A DNA stretch of 64,000 nt from Pseudevernia furfuracea. Its lineage: Eukaryota; Ascomycota; Lecanoromycetes; Lecanorales; Parmeliaceae. This document shows positions 22,421 to 34,668 of the stretch, one piece after another. The notes under the pieces were generated by a model. It worked only from the letters and a program-made list of their open reading frames with translations, was not told the DNA's origin and did not search any database. The stretch is from NCBI GenBank assembly GCA_022315425.1, contig JAIUPT010000032.1:1290501-1354500 (forward strand). The letters run 5' to 3'. Each line of letters begins with the position of its first letter. The first letter of the stretch is position 1. Both the position numbers and the translations under genes were made by a program.

Positions 22421-24337
22421 ATGTCGTACATGACGAGTTTCGAACCAGAGGAAGACTTCCAGGGATTCATCCGTGGGGAAAGTACGTGTCGACTTCTGAC
22501 AGTTTATGTCGAGATTATTGACACAGTATAGCCAGGAATCAGGCAGGCATGACAGAACCCGCGTACCCAAACCCTGCGAATACCTCTCCTGGACCTTTTA
22601 CCGGCAATTATGATACCGTATCCCAACCGTTGGATAACAAAATTGAACCCATCCTTCCTTCGCAATCTAACGACGACCATACGAACCCTGAGACCATCGA
22701 TCCTCGACTCATACAGCAACCAAACCCAAGACGCCAATCACCGCGTCATCGCGCACAGACCCATCCTAGAGGTGCTTCTCATCAGTACATACTTCGAGAG
22801 ACGAGTTCTCGCACGGGCTTTCTAGCTCCAGAATTCCCAACAGGATTGGAAGAGAGAGGTTCCAATGCCCAGGCTATCAAACCTTGGCCTCAAAGGCGGC
22901 GGAGAAAAGGCCCGAAAGTGGATACTGGTGTCCAAACAGACAATAAGCAGGGTCAGCCGCCGACAAAGAAGAGGCGAATATCGCGTACTCCGAGTAACAC
23001 TGCATCGAATAGCGCTGCCACCGGAGAAGCACAGAAAATGTCCAACGCTGCGGATGGTCACAAGGAAACCTCTGACTCTGCTGACTCTAGAACCCCGACC
23101 GTTAGAAGGACGGATGGAAATTTGGAGTGGTTTGATGAAGAAGAACATAAGTGGAGTAAGTCAACGCACCGTTTTGTCATGGCGGAATTCAGATACTGAT
23201 CTTCGAGTAGAGCCGGCGGGCTATTATCATGACTATCGAGCCCATTTCATAGCCTTAGACGCGCAACAACCTGGAGCACCCCGTGAGCTTTCCCAGTCAC
23301 AATGTTTAGCAACCTAGCTAATAAAAGTAGTTTGGACGGAGGATATGGGAACAGATTACACCAGTTTCTCCCCTCTTACGCAAGGTTGGAACGAGGATCC
23401 AAAGTCGGTGATCGATTCCAAAGGCCGTCAAATACTTTTGATGGAGAAACGTCCCACAGACTGGATCCGCAAACCGATTTACGGCCCTCTCATTCACAAC
23501 GGACTGGTAATGCTGGACCACGAAAATAATCCTGTGCGAGATATTCCAGGGATTCCCTTTACACTGGAGGCCACAGCTCCGGGCTGGTTGTTGGAAGGCT
23601 TGCGACGGTGTATGTCTATGGAAATTCCAGAGTAAGTCTCTTCAAACGGGTCTCAATCGCAGCTGCTAACTTTATTTCGAAGCCTTAAGGCTCGATCTCC
23701 GGCTACAAAAGAGATGGCGGCAGGTGCCAAGAAGCTGAAGAGCTCAACATACTTGACGAATAGGATGGCTCGCTGGATGTCAGAGAACCATATCAAGGGA
23801 TGGGGTCAGCGGCCAAATGCTCAAAAAATCGAGCGACCCACTGCCGCGATGCATGAATATCAAGGATCTGAGGCAGCCAGGAGTGGCTATCTGCCTCCTG
23901 CCGGGCTGCAGTTGGGATTGGACGATCCGAACAGTGACCTCTTCACTCATGCCAACTACCTTTCAACAGAAGTCTCATACGATCCAGACTCCACGTATGG
24001 TATGCCATACTGGCAAAGCTATAGTGATCAGGAACAAACACATAGTGCTTGGGAAAACACTGGCATCTACGCCGATACGGAGGATGGCCTCTTTTCTGCC
24101 GGAGACTTCCGCCACATCCAACCAAAAACCGCCGCCGAGATTGCCTTTGTCCAATCTGTCCTAGAATACACTCGCGCCCATTACAGGATGGTGATGTTGC
24201 GGGAGCCTCCAGAAAGCTCTTTTCTCACAAGCTACGCTGAGCAGTATAGGGAGATACAAGAGGACCTGGAAAGATCATGGTCCCTTGATCTCCCGCCAGT
24301 CAAACTCAGGGCGCTAGGACCGGTATCAGGGGCTTGA
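22421..24337 (+). CDS. array family member 5
   Basis: Exons 22421-22481, 22532-23155, 23211-23282, 23331-23631 and 23683-24337 sum to 570 aa. The fourth acceptor is a tandem AAG/TAG site, so it could also start at 23328. The N-terminal region is Pro/Asn-rich. Basic motifs R-R-R-R-K-G-P-K and K-K-R-R-I-S-R lie at about 140-175. Intron 23156-23210 follows the E-H-K-W Trp motif (phase 1). The helical exon reads Y-Y-H-D-Y-R-A-H-F. The core has G-L-V-M-L-D-H-E-N-N-P-V-R-D, and the D / L-K-A-R motif is split by intron 23632-23682. Residues about 498-570 form the C-terminal block (Q-S-V-L-E-Y-T-R, S-Y-A-E-Q-Y, L-E-R-S-W), where the protein ends. The function is unknown. Confidence 0.83.
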
Positions 24338-25341
24338 TAAAATGCTGGAAGCCAGATGTACCTGGAGAAGACTTCAGTCGGTTTGTGCCCAGGGCCGTAC
24401 GAATGATCGATGAATAGCAGCATCAGGTTTGAGTTTTGTACGAGGGAAAATTTCTGCCACACTGAGAACTTTGTAACCCATTAGCTGAGATATACCGCTC
24501 ATTAGTGTCTCAAACATATAGTACTAAAAATTGAAAAATCTACTTCACATGTAGAGCACTCCAGTACCGCTGGTCCACCGTGTAAACACTAAATCCTAAG
24601 TCAGAAGCATGAAGTAACGTACTAGATTGGCGGGGGGAGGGGGGCGTGCTTACTACCAAAAACCTTAGATTTGTATTTGTGGAACTCCATAGGGATCGAT
24701 ATTTTGGTGACTGCGAGGGGCGAATCTTCTCTTCAAGTGACGACAACGGAAAAGTCGTGCTTGATACCCATTAATAGCATCAATATAGAAAGATCAAGCG
24801 GTTCAGGTTGCCACACTTTTGGGCGGTTTGCCTGTGCTATACCTTTGCTCCCTCTTCAGTGAACTCTTCTATTCATGGTCTTTTTTTGGATTAGCGCCGA
24901 CATTTCTCCCCTGAATCCTTCTATTCTTGTTCTTGTATGATGTAAACGCCGACGTATCTCTCAAGCTCGCCTAAACCTATCCTTGTAACTCTTCCCATGA
25001 TCATTATTCAGGAAAGCTCTGTGCCGCGGTCCGATATGCAATCCGAAGTAGCGAACTTATCTAGTGGCCTTTCTCACCTAGTTCCGGAATTCCCTTCCGA
25101 TGCTTTCGAAGTAGCATCCTTCTGATACCTCTTCATCACCCAAGCTCACAACCTCAACTACTTTCTCCAAAACTTTCTCCAAAACTTGTACAACTAACAT
25201 CGAAAAGCAACAAGCACACACTTGAGTGTGAAGGACTTTTGATATCGTGGAACATCTGCTACTCTTCGTGTGCCCTTGTGACACCTTGGTTACACAGCCT
25301 TCAACATACCATCATACTCCAGCACTCGAAGCTCGAACAAC
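24338..25341. other. intergenic, no gene supported
   Basis: No convincing frame. CTTC-rich sequence before 25342 resembles the leaders of the other array genes. Confidence 0.45.
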
Positions 25342-27749
25342 ATGCCGCCTTCACGAAGGCCACCCATCACCCCGAGTGAGCATATGTCTGTCAGTATGAA
25401 CCACAGAAATTACCAGGGATCAAGTGGTATGGTTGTCACCATTTGGTAGCACAAGAATGAAAAACTTATTTCGAGAAGGTTCACCTTGGGCTGCAGGATA
25501 TCAGCCCAGTCATCCACTTGCCCGCAGCTCACTATCTACAAGTAAGCTTTCATTACTCCGATGGGATAAGAAACTTATTTCGAGAAGGTTCACCTTGGGC
25601 TGCAGGATATCAGCCCAGTCATCCACTTGCCCGTAGCTCACTATCTACAAGTAAGCTTTCATTACTCCGATGGGATAAGGATTGTATTGACCGGGACAGG
25701 AAACATTTTGCCTCGAATGCGTGACACACCACGCGTTGAACAACCTTTGCCGATCGACGCTCATAGTCCTAGGACGCATCTTGAGAGTGGTGGAAACAAC
25801 CTTAACGACAATCAGTCTAGACCAACCCAGTATCGCGCCGAGGAACCCCAGCACCACCGCCTACCATTTGGTATCAGACACCAGACCCAGCCAGCATCGG
25901 AGGAGGATGAGGGCTATGGCCAGAGCAGCGAAGAGCCTTGGTCAAGGAGACACATCAGCAAGTCATCATTCTGAAGAATCCTGCACGCCAGTAGCTAACA
26001 TCTATGGTTTGGGAAGCAGCATCTAAGGCAAGGCTCAAGTTGATAGCTGAGACGAATCCCGAGGTGATGACCGATGTGCAAGATGAGGCGAGAGAGAAGG
26101 CGAGGCAGCGGCAAGGAAGTGAGCAACACTCGTGCCAGCCTATGACTTATCAGCTTACACAACCAAGAGCCAAAGTCCGAGTCCAAGTACGCAAAGAGGA
26201 GGGCTGCCGTGCCCGGCGGAGCTGGATCAAACCACGGGCCTAGAGGTCAGGTGCAAATCAACGAGTTTGATATGCTTGAATACTGGAAGGAAGATGAAAA
26301 GGAATGGAGTAAGTCTTCAGCAGAGCACTGATAGTACATGGTGAAGAGCAAGGCTTACCAAGTCTGTAGTACCTGCGGTATGGCATTGCGAGATCAGAGA
26401 AAAGCTGATCAACATGGCCAAGACATGTGAAGCCGACGTCTACAGTAGCTATTTGATGCCAGAGTTGCGTTGATGTTTAGCTAACGGGTATAGGTCACCC
26501 TCGCGCTCGAGGAAAGGACGACTTCGATGTTACAGCTTATTTAGACACCCAAAAGACCTGGGACTTTGAGAGGGATCATGGCTGGATAGATATCCCTATC
26601 CTCTACATGTTCGCCCCGCTCAACCGTGAAAATCCCAGCTACGAAGTTCCCTGGATGTATGACGAGGGATGCGTTGTTCTAGATCTGAACAACCATCCCG
26701 TCAAGGCATATAGGGACATCCCATTGACGTTGTCGTCAAAAGTCGAAGCTGCGTTGATGGAGGCAATCCGTCGTACCGACCCTAGGATTAGCATGATTGA
26801 TTTCTGGGCACGACTGTCAGTACACCTATTCCTAGCACCCAGTCAGCAGGTACTAATCAGGTACAGACCCGAAGAATGCGGTAAAGGTGGAATACTCACA
26901 CCAAACGCCTTGGATGGGCGTATATCTCGCTGGCGATGGGAGAACGCTGTCACAGCCTTCACTGTGCGCAAGGGCACTGAAGCGTACAACGACAACATTT
27001 GGAAGCGCATGAGCCCGGCCGCGCGGAGGGAAAACTCGACTCGAGAGTTGAGCAAATTCTCGAAGGCACAGCTAAACGAAGCGCGGAAAAAGAATTCCGG
27101 AAAGCACAGCGCGAACGCGGGAGGTTGGGCTCTTAGCAAAGAGGGTCAGCTTCCTTCTTATGCTTCAGAACAGGACAGACCGACCCATACGGCACCGTAT
27201 GGAGATGTCACTTTAGACCCTTCCCTGAACTCCAGCGCGGCTGATCACCCATACGGGCCACCTGACTCCTATTCTGGAACCCATGACATTCTATCGGCTG
27301 GAAACGCGTCTTCCACTCTTCCAATGCCAGTCGTGCATCAAGGCACAACGGAGAGTCCTTACTGGGACTTCGATCCGCAAATTGCGCCCGTCTTCAACAC
27401 TTGGCCGACAAATCCAAACAATGCACCTGCAGGGATCTACCTCCCCGAGGTAGATTATCGAAATGTTCAGCCACAAAATGATGAAGAAATCAATGAGATA
27501 CAAATAGCTCTTTCCTCAACAAGAAGCAGCTACTCTCAGTACTTCATCGGTGAATGTCCCCCAACGACAAGACATCAAAGTTACTCGTATCAAGTGAGTG
27601 AGCTGCGGAGCAGCTTTGCTCAAAGATGGATGTCTTTGGGGATAGACGATTTCGAGATGCCGTCTCTGCAGGCATTTGAAGAGCCATGGAAGAATGGCTT
27701 CAAGGATTGGATGCCGGCTGAAGCATTGGCAAGTTGGCCGTCGGATTAG
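25342..27749 (+). CDS. array family member 6, 5' part uncertain
   Basis: Secure exons: up to 26118, then 26168-26308, 26370-26444, 26494-26815 and 26861-27749. They carry the Trp motif D-E-K-E-W, the helical exon P-A-V-W-H-C-E-I-R-E-K-L, the core C-V-V-L-D-L-N-N-H-P-V-K and D-F-W-A-R-L, and the C-terminal block (A-L-S-S-T-R, S-Y-S-Y-Q, F-A-Q-R-W). Intron 26816-26860 is only 45 nt, in frame, with a TACTAAT branch. The 322-nt exon 26494-26815 has exactly the length of its counterpart in member 4. A plausible first exon is 25342-25375, joined in phase to 25700. However, I find no good splice between the frame ending near 25974 and the one starting near 26020. This may be a frameshift, an unusual intron or a sequencing error. 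Confidence 0.68.
25462..25679 (+). repeat. 109-bp tandem duplication containing splice signals
   Basis: Copies 25462-25570 and 25571-25679 are nearly identical. Each contains a GCCCGCAG/GCCCGTAG acceptor-like site, 14 nt, and a CAAGTAAGC donor-like site, so a mini-exon unit may have been duplicated. Confidence 0.95.
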
Positions 27750-30251
27750 TATCTGGGTGGCATGAGGCCATACTAATGGAAAGGTATGGACCGGATGGCA
27801 ACGGGAGACAGAGGCATGATAACAAAGTGACTGGAAGCCACGAGGAGTAGGAGGGGAGGCAGTGACGAAGGAAGAGTGAAGAGTGAAGAGTGAAGAGTGA
27901 AGAGTGAAGAGTGAAGAGTGAAGAGAGACGAGTGTCAAGGTTTGGCCCCCGAGCCTCGAAAAACCTAATTTACCGCTGTATAGAGTATAGACCGGGGTCT
28001 CAAAGAGTTGAGGAGCAATTGCCTTGATTTATCCATTACCATAGCTATGAGTAGGAGGATTCTGAATTGTTACCTTTACTTCACATGCAATCATGACCTC
28101 CTTCTTAATGATCTCAAGCCTTGCTCAATATTTGTGATTAATCCACGGCCAAGTCTCGACAGAGTTCATTCAGCAAAAAAAACAAAAAACAAAACAATAT
28201 CCGCTTCTCAGTCCATGCCGATTGGATGTTCAGGCTTTCTCCACTCCTCTCGCCACAATCAGGGTCATTGTTGCCTAAGGTAAGCACAAAGGCCATAATT
28301 AAGTAGATATTGAAACGGAGGTAGAGATCAGCACGGATAATGAGTGAATTAATAATGTCTATAGCCCTATTCACAATGCGCGTAGTTAGTATAGTGTAGT
28401 ATGCGATAAAATACCCATACAAACCTAGGGACTTACATGCCACCCTTTACTTAAAAGTGTGATTTCCAAAAGCCTTCCTGAGCCTTTGATAGGTCTAGTA
28501 TTGCATCAGCACTTGACTTTCATGCAACTGTCGTATTGTTGCTCACCCTATCGACTGTCTGCCAGCTTCGAGCAAGCCTAGCACAGTATTTTTGTCATGC
28601 GTTGATTGCGCCTTCATCTCAGCTGACCGATCTGACAGAGTTTTACTTTCCCGCTTTAGGTAGACATACAGAGCCTCCTTTTCGTAAGATGCATTGCGAG
28701 TCGACTGGACGGTTCTGGAACCCAAGGTGTTTGCGCATCTTCCACGAAAGTTTCGCAACACCGCAGATAATGGTCTGCAACCCATGATGAAGAGGGGGAC
28801 AATGGCGAAGTGGGAGATGATGAAGAGTATATTCAAGAAGGGAATCTTGAGGGGAGGCAGATTCTAGGAAGCCTTGGAAGCGGCTCCATCTGATAAGTTA
28901 GAGGAAGATGTCAAGGCGGCCGGTCGAGCTGTTATGTCTCTTGTACGCGCCGCTATCAATAGGACACTCAAAATTATGGGACCTGAGAGATTGGCTGAGC
29001 AGTTTCTGGCCCTAGAGACGAGGTCAGTTGCCAGAATGACCCGTTGAGAAATCAGCATTACTGAATGGAGATACTTAGGGGCCCGCGGACGTCCGCACGA
29101 CATACAAATTGACAAAACGGATATGTTGACGCACATTGATTGAATTCTGGAACTTGTGTTTGGCACAAACAGTAAAAGAGGGAAGATTGTACAACCAAAT
29201 ACTGCAGTACTGCTCTGAATGTCACCTACCGACCTTTCTCCAAGACAAGGCTGTGGCAAGGAATGCCAGATGCACGTTTGTGAAATTTCGACCAGGAAGG
29301 CCGAGGAAAGGATATCCGTGTCGTGCCGATATGAGCTTACCTGGTTGTGTTTTTCTTCGATGTCTATTCCAAAAGGTCGACCAATCATTGTACTTGACCT
29401 TTACCAACCGCGATGGCAGACCAAACAGCCATCTTCGTTCAGCGAATGGCTGGTAGGTCGTCCCAGGTTCTCTCCTTTCCAGCAGCTGATCCCATATCTC
29501 TGAACTGACGCTCGTTTTAGGTTGCATCTGGCCTACGTAGGGGCCTCGAGATGCTCGATGGAAGACCTTTTCACGCCAGCTCAGACTTCCTTTGTAAACA
29601 TATGCTTAGGCTTCGCGTGCCTGAGCGAGATTAGCGCCGCCAAGCTTTGGGATAAAGGGCATTGAGTTTGGGTAAGTAAATCAAAGTCCTTCACAGCGCT
29701 ACAGCATCTCTGACTGGAAAAGTACCTTCCTCGGTTGACTGAGGAGTCTCCTGTGATTCGGTGAACTTCGTTCTGTTCCAGGTAAGCAATGAACGACTTG
29801 GCCCCTATTCCCTGTCGTCCAAAAATCAAATCGACAAAGCACTTTGCACAATTCTCCCAACACATCAATATTAACAACACTTCCTACTTTCAGGCACCTT
29901 TTTTTTCTTAGCCCGAATGGCCTTCAACCTTACGTTGCATCACAACAACTCCAAACTCGTTTCCTCCTGCAGCTTTCACGGCTTCCTCCACATAAGGCTT
30001 TCCAACCCTATTCTTCACAAAGATTTATAAACGGGTTCTGAACGTCTGGAGACTTCGAGTAGTCATCTTGACCATCGAGAAAGATACAAGCGTGTTCAAA
30101 CATTTCGTTTGGACACTCGCACCCTCACATAACTCCAACACATCTCCTCCAACGCCAAATCCCAATATTTGGCGAAAAAGCTTCACCAAGGACAGCTTGT
30201 ACTAATATCTCGCATATAGAGCGCCTCACCACGCTGAAAAAGTACGCAGTC
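27750..30251. other. 2.5-kb intergenic region with possible decayed coding
   Basis: No intact gene is found. The plus-strand frame 28868-29039 has gene-like composition (L-E-E-D-V-K-A-A-G-R, P-E-R-L-A-E-Q-F-L-A-L-E) and ends at a GTCAGT donor-like site. More fragments occur up to about 29500, but they sit in different frames. It may be a decayed gene of unknown family. The last 350 bp are the leader of the next array gene. Confidence 0.35.
27871..27926 (+). repeat. heptamer tandem repeat (GAAGAGT)n
   Basis: Seven full GAAGAGT units plus a partial one, just 3' of the array gene. Confidence 0.95.
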
Positions 30252-33200
30252 ATGGCATCCAGTCATGCATCCCAGTATGACTATATGCCCGGTGCGTTTC
30301 CAAGTGATCATGAAGACGGGTATCTCTATTTGGAATACGAGTCATCTTCGAATAGTAGGGAAGAGCCCCCTTATACCGAAGAGAGCTTTGTGGAGATGAT
30401 GAACGATGTCACACGTGAGCATAGCAGTCTACTCTCTTGTAGATAAATGATTGACGTTGCCTAGGTGAAATCGTTAACGAGGAAGATGGAAGTCTCCTGA
30501 GTCCTTCATCAGTGCCACCACAAACCGAAAATGCATCATACCTTCCTCAAGAGCGACCTGAAGAATTTACTGCCGCATTTGAGCAATTTCAGCAACGCGA
30601 GCAGGCACACTTCGCTGGACTTCGAGATCAAACTTCTGGCTCCAAGGTAGCGGCATTGGCGTCTAGCTATGAGCAGCCCACATATGCTCGTCAACCATCT
30701 TACGCGGCGTATGAGGAACATGATCCCAGTCCATATAGACAATCTGACAGAAACAATGGGACACCGAATTCAAGAGAAGGAATGCTGAGGTATGGGAACG
30801 ACCCCACTTTGGCTCCAGCATTCGAGAGCGAAGGTACCAGAACTTCAGGAACTCCAGGCCGGAGTGGTGGTCATTTTGCTCCTAATATATATAGACCAAC
30901 TCGTCAGCAATCTACATGGAGTCAAAACAGCGCCTATAGAGGAGCTCACGGTGATCTGGCCAACAATCAAGCTTATTCCACCACTGGATACCAACAATCA
31001 CCACATCTTCTCCCAGTTCAGGAGCCCCATGACGTCAACACCCCCCCAACTGCTTTCCAAACCCGCTTTCCAACACTGCATGGTGCTCATACGTTGCCTC
31101 CCAGCCACCAAGGGTTTCATACATCGGAAAATGCTATCGGTGCTCAACCCCAGTCTATCAGCGCTCACACTGGTAACTTAAATGCTGCTCGACCTCCTAG
31201 AACAAGCTTTGCAGACTCTGGGAGCCTGTCTCAGTCTGTAATACATGGCGACATCAACGCTGTACCAGATCCTGCTCATACTCATAATAGCGAGGCGGGG
31301 CAATCCAATACCCGTCTCGAATCAGGCGATGAAACGGAGGAACCCAAGGTAGAACCTAGGAAAAAGAGTACAAGGAAGAAGAAGGGCCTGCCGGGTCCGA
31401 AGTGTGCGACGCTTAAAAAGACCATTCATAAGCAGGGTGAAACAGAGGTCGTGAACGGGCAGCTCATGTGGTTGGACCCTAACGAACCAGAGGACAAGCA
31501 ACGAAGTAAGTTTCAGCCTTCGCGAGAGCACATCGATCTAACGCTATACAGAGCCGGCGGTGGTTATGGACGAGATCAGAGAGGAGATCCTGCGCCAGCA
31601 AAATAGAGAGGCAGAAGCACTAGGGTGCAGCTATCGTAAGTCGTGTCACGTTACTAGAATGAATTCCTTTACTGACAGTAATAGTCTATCCTGATGAGCC
31701 TGGCGGAGAGCCCCACGGCGATACCGCCTTCTTTTTTCCACATCGGCACCTGGGTGAAGCGCGGCATGCTCGCGCAGACATCCTCTTCACAATCGACGAG
31801 ACGGACGCAAACAACTCTCAGCCGAGATACGATCCGGGTTGGATGATGTACGACCCCGTTAAGAAAGAGATCAGCGATAGTGGCACTGTCATCGTGCTGA
31901 ACCCGGCAGACAATCCAACCGTGAATTGGAAAGAAATTCCGTTTTGTATTTCACCACACATGAATGGTTCCAAGAGTCAGTGACTTTCTTAACGCCTTCT
32001 TGCGGCCTCAGTCGCAAGGCAGGTTCCGGAAGCACCCTACCCATTCGATCAGCACTGACTCGAATCGAACGTCCATGAAGAAAATGCTGACTCCGGTGTC
32101 TTATAGTGGAATACATGAGGAGGGTCAACAGGGCAATCCGGCAACAAGATAGTAAGTCAGCCAGAGTTACTTGTGTCTGTCATCTATTAACAGTATCATA
32201 GTATGGGCTCGCATGCCGCGGAGATACTGGCAGAAGCCAGGCGACTCGGAAACTGTAAGGCAGATAAGTGTCGAGAATACGATGGTCAACATGCCATCGA
32301 AGCGGTTTCGACAGAAGGCAGGCTGCCTCGTCTGGACAGACCGTGGCGGCAGCACCGAGATCGAGCTAGGTTTGAAGGAGCTCCTCAATAGAACTGCTGT
32401 GGGGCGTCAATGTATGGCAGCAAACTCGATGAGGGGTTTCGGACGCGACTTGAATGGGGTGGAGCAACTTCAAGTCAAACGGGGCAATGCTAATGGGAGA
32501 TATCTGAAGAATGCGGGCGGCAGAGCCATCGATGAGAAGACTCGAAATGAGCGAAGAGCGAAAGAAGACGAGAGGATTGCCAAGGCTCAGCAAAAGGAGA
32601 ATGCTATGCCAGCAACTTCAGCGCCGTCCCTATCATCAGCTCCGTCCAAGAAGGGAGCCGCATCGGAACCAGCGAAATCTCGCAAGCGGAATCGCAACGA
32701 TGGCCATGAATTTTCCGAACTCTCGGAAAATCACGTCTCGATCCAGCAAAGACCCCACAAGCGAATTCGCCCAGCGAGGAAGGAGCATGGCGACCCCGCC
32801 AAGGATGACGATCTTGCCATGTTTGATCAACCACAGTTGATTATGGAGGATCCGGATCCTTCCCAGCGATACCAGCTTGGAAACCCGGCAAGAAAGGAGG
32901 CCATTCACGGAGAAAATGCGACGGTTGAAGAAGCATCTGGGGAAAGCTCGTCCGGGGAAGACGAAGAATATGTTGATGGTGGAGTTCCAGGACCTGAGGT
33001 AGAGGTCGAGGATGATGACGAGATTTACATGCCTACTGATATGCCAGATTCGATGACTGGGAAGGAACGTGGTTACAACGAGGTCGAGGAAGAGGATGAT
33101 GAAGTGGAGGGAGACGAGGGAGACGACGGCGACTTGGACGACGAGGGTCACGAGCCAGAGACTGTCACTCCAGATCAAGCCCCCAAAGATCCATGTCACC

Positions 33201-33775
33201 AGCTCTCAGGCGCCAGCGATGCAGAAGCGAAGGTGACTGATCTAAAAGCCCATAGAAAGTGGGTGAAAGAGTTGCTTTACGAAGACCAAGAAGATTACGC
33301 GTCTTCTCTCGAGCGTCGGCGTACAGCGCAGCCCTCCACGCGGTTTCCAAACGCCATCAACCCCACCAGCGCTTCAGGTGCAACAGCGTCCCCGATCGAT
33401 TACAGCGAGGTCGCTCCATCAAACGATCGGGAGATTTCTAGCTTGGCCGTAGCTTTATGTCCAACCAAGAAGATGTTCTGGGAGTGGACAGGACAAACAG
33501 TGCCCCAGCCAGATCGTGAGAAGAGCTACGGCTACCAATTCAGAGAGCTACACAAGGCATTCGAAGACTGGTGGAGCAAAAACTCCAAGGGTCCTCTTCC
33601 AATTCTAGTGGGAGTGACGCATTGGGGAACTTCAGTCGACGATTGGGAGCCCGTGAAGAAGGACGCGGTGTACCATGAGGCATACAAAAAGGGTCATCGA
33701 GCTCCTCGGGATGAGTATGGGAGAATCATCGATATGCCAGGACCACTGCTGGAGAAATTCAGTGACATACTGTAG
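30252..33775 (+). CDS. array family member 7 (largest)
   Basis: Exons 30252-30414, 30465-31505, 31552-31635, 31685-31975, 32107-32151 and 32202-33775 sum to 1065 aa. The N-terminal 300 residues are Gln/Ser/Tyr/Pro-rich and low complexity. A basic run R-K-K-S-T-R-K-K-K-G is at about 353. The Trp motif L-M-W-L-D-P is followed by a phase-1 intron, then an 84-nt helical exon (P-A-V-V-M-D-E-I-R-E-E-I) of exactly the same length as in member 8. The core has T-V-I-V-L-N-P-A-D-N-P and D-I-W-A-R-M-P. Intron 31976-32106 is 131 nt; only its removal reconstitutes the family core. A long acidic linker (about 780-870) precedes the C-terminal block at about 946-1035 (F-W-E-W-T-G, S-Y-G-Y-Q-F, F-E-D-W-W). 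It is closest to member 8. Confidence 0.87.
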
Positions 33776-34668
33776 TATGACGCAGGTAGATGGCGCGTGG
33801 CCGGATAGTGACATGGGATTGGTGCTTGCTGAATGAACAATAAAACTTATTGCCCAAGGGGGTTGGGCGGGACAAAGTCGGAGGTCGAATTATCATGAGG
33901 GGTTGAGCAGCAACGAGGTTGTATTATGGAGGAATGTTCGGCTTTGAACAGGATGGTCTTGAGGGTTTCGGTTCTAGGATATTTCCACCACAGTGCTCTC
34001 TTCTCGACATGTCCAAAGGTTCGTGTTCAGATATAGGGTAGGTCAGGGCTTGATTTAGGGGGTCGGTGTTAGATATGGGACATTCGCTACAATAAACGCA
34101 TCGGACACTCAAAGTAACTTCTTCTTTGATGTCGAGTGGTGAGTTGAGTCGCTGGTTGTTTAGTGTAGGATGGCTTTTGATATAGCATTTCAGGTGTGCC
34201 ATTGACCAAGAGCTTTGTTGACGTATGATACGGCCCATTGATCAATGGTACGTATCACTGGCAAAGATGGCTGTTCTTATCAATGAGCAGCACCACTGGC
34301 CAGTGAATTGGTTTCCATGAAAAACTTCTTGGTGAGTGAGCCATGACAACACCCATATCTCCAACACAAATTCTCTAACACCTCATTTTGAGATTTAGCG
34401 TCGTTTTATAAAAATATATAACATAAACAACTTACGTACGTAGCGTCTTCACTTGATCACCTCACAGATCGTAACGGTGTTCAACAGACAATTCCGTCAC
34501 TACCTCGACGCTTTCAGATAGTTGATTTGAACACTTACGCCCTCCGATACCTCCAAGATAACAAGTTCACTACTCACGCAGAGCATATTCTTGCAATTCT
34601 CTCCCCAGACACACAGCACTGACATTTGATATTGTCGGTATCTTCTACTGCTTGGAAAATAAGCCGTT
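33776..34668. other. intergenic, promoter of next array gene
   Basis: No gene is seen. It contains an AT-rich TATA-like stretch at 34407-34420 and a pyrimidine-rich leader. Confidence 0.45.
34407..34420 (+). promoter_or_regulatory. TATA-like element
   Basis: TATAAAAATATATA lies about 250 bp upstream of the ATG at 34669, in otherwise mixed-composition sequence. The role is inferred from position only. Confidence 0.3.

Noticed and set aside
22177..25679. Two tandem repeat pairs considered as a CRISPR array
   Set aside because: Only two long adjacent units each, no spacers, and a eukaryotic genome.
27516..27938. 140-codon minus-strand frame with repeated L-F-T-L-H-S-S
   Set aside because: Product of the GAAGAGT heptamer repeat plus antisense of an array exon.
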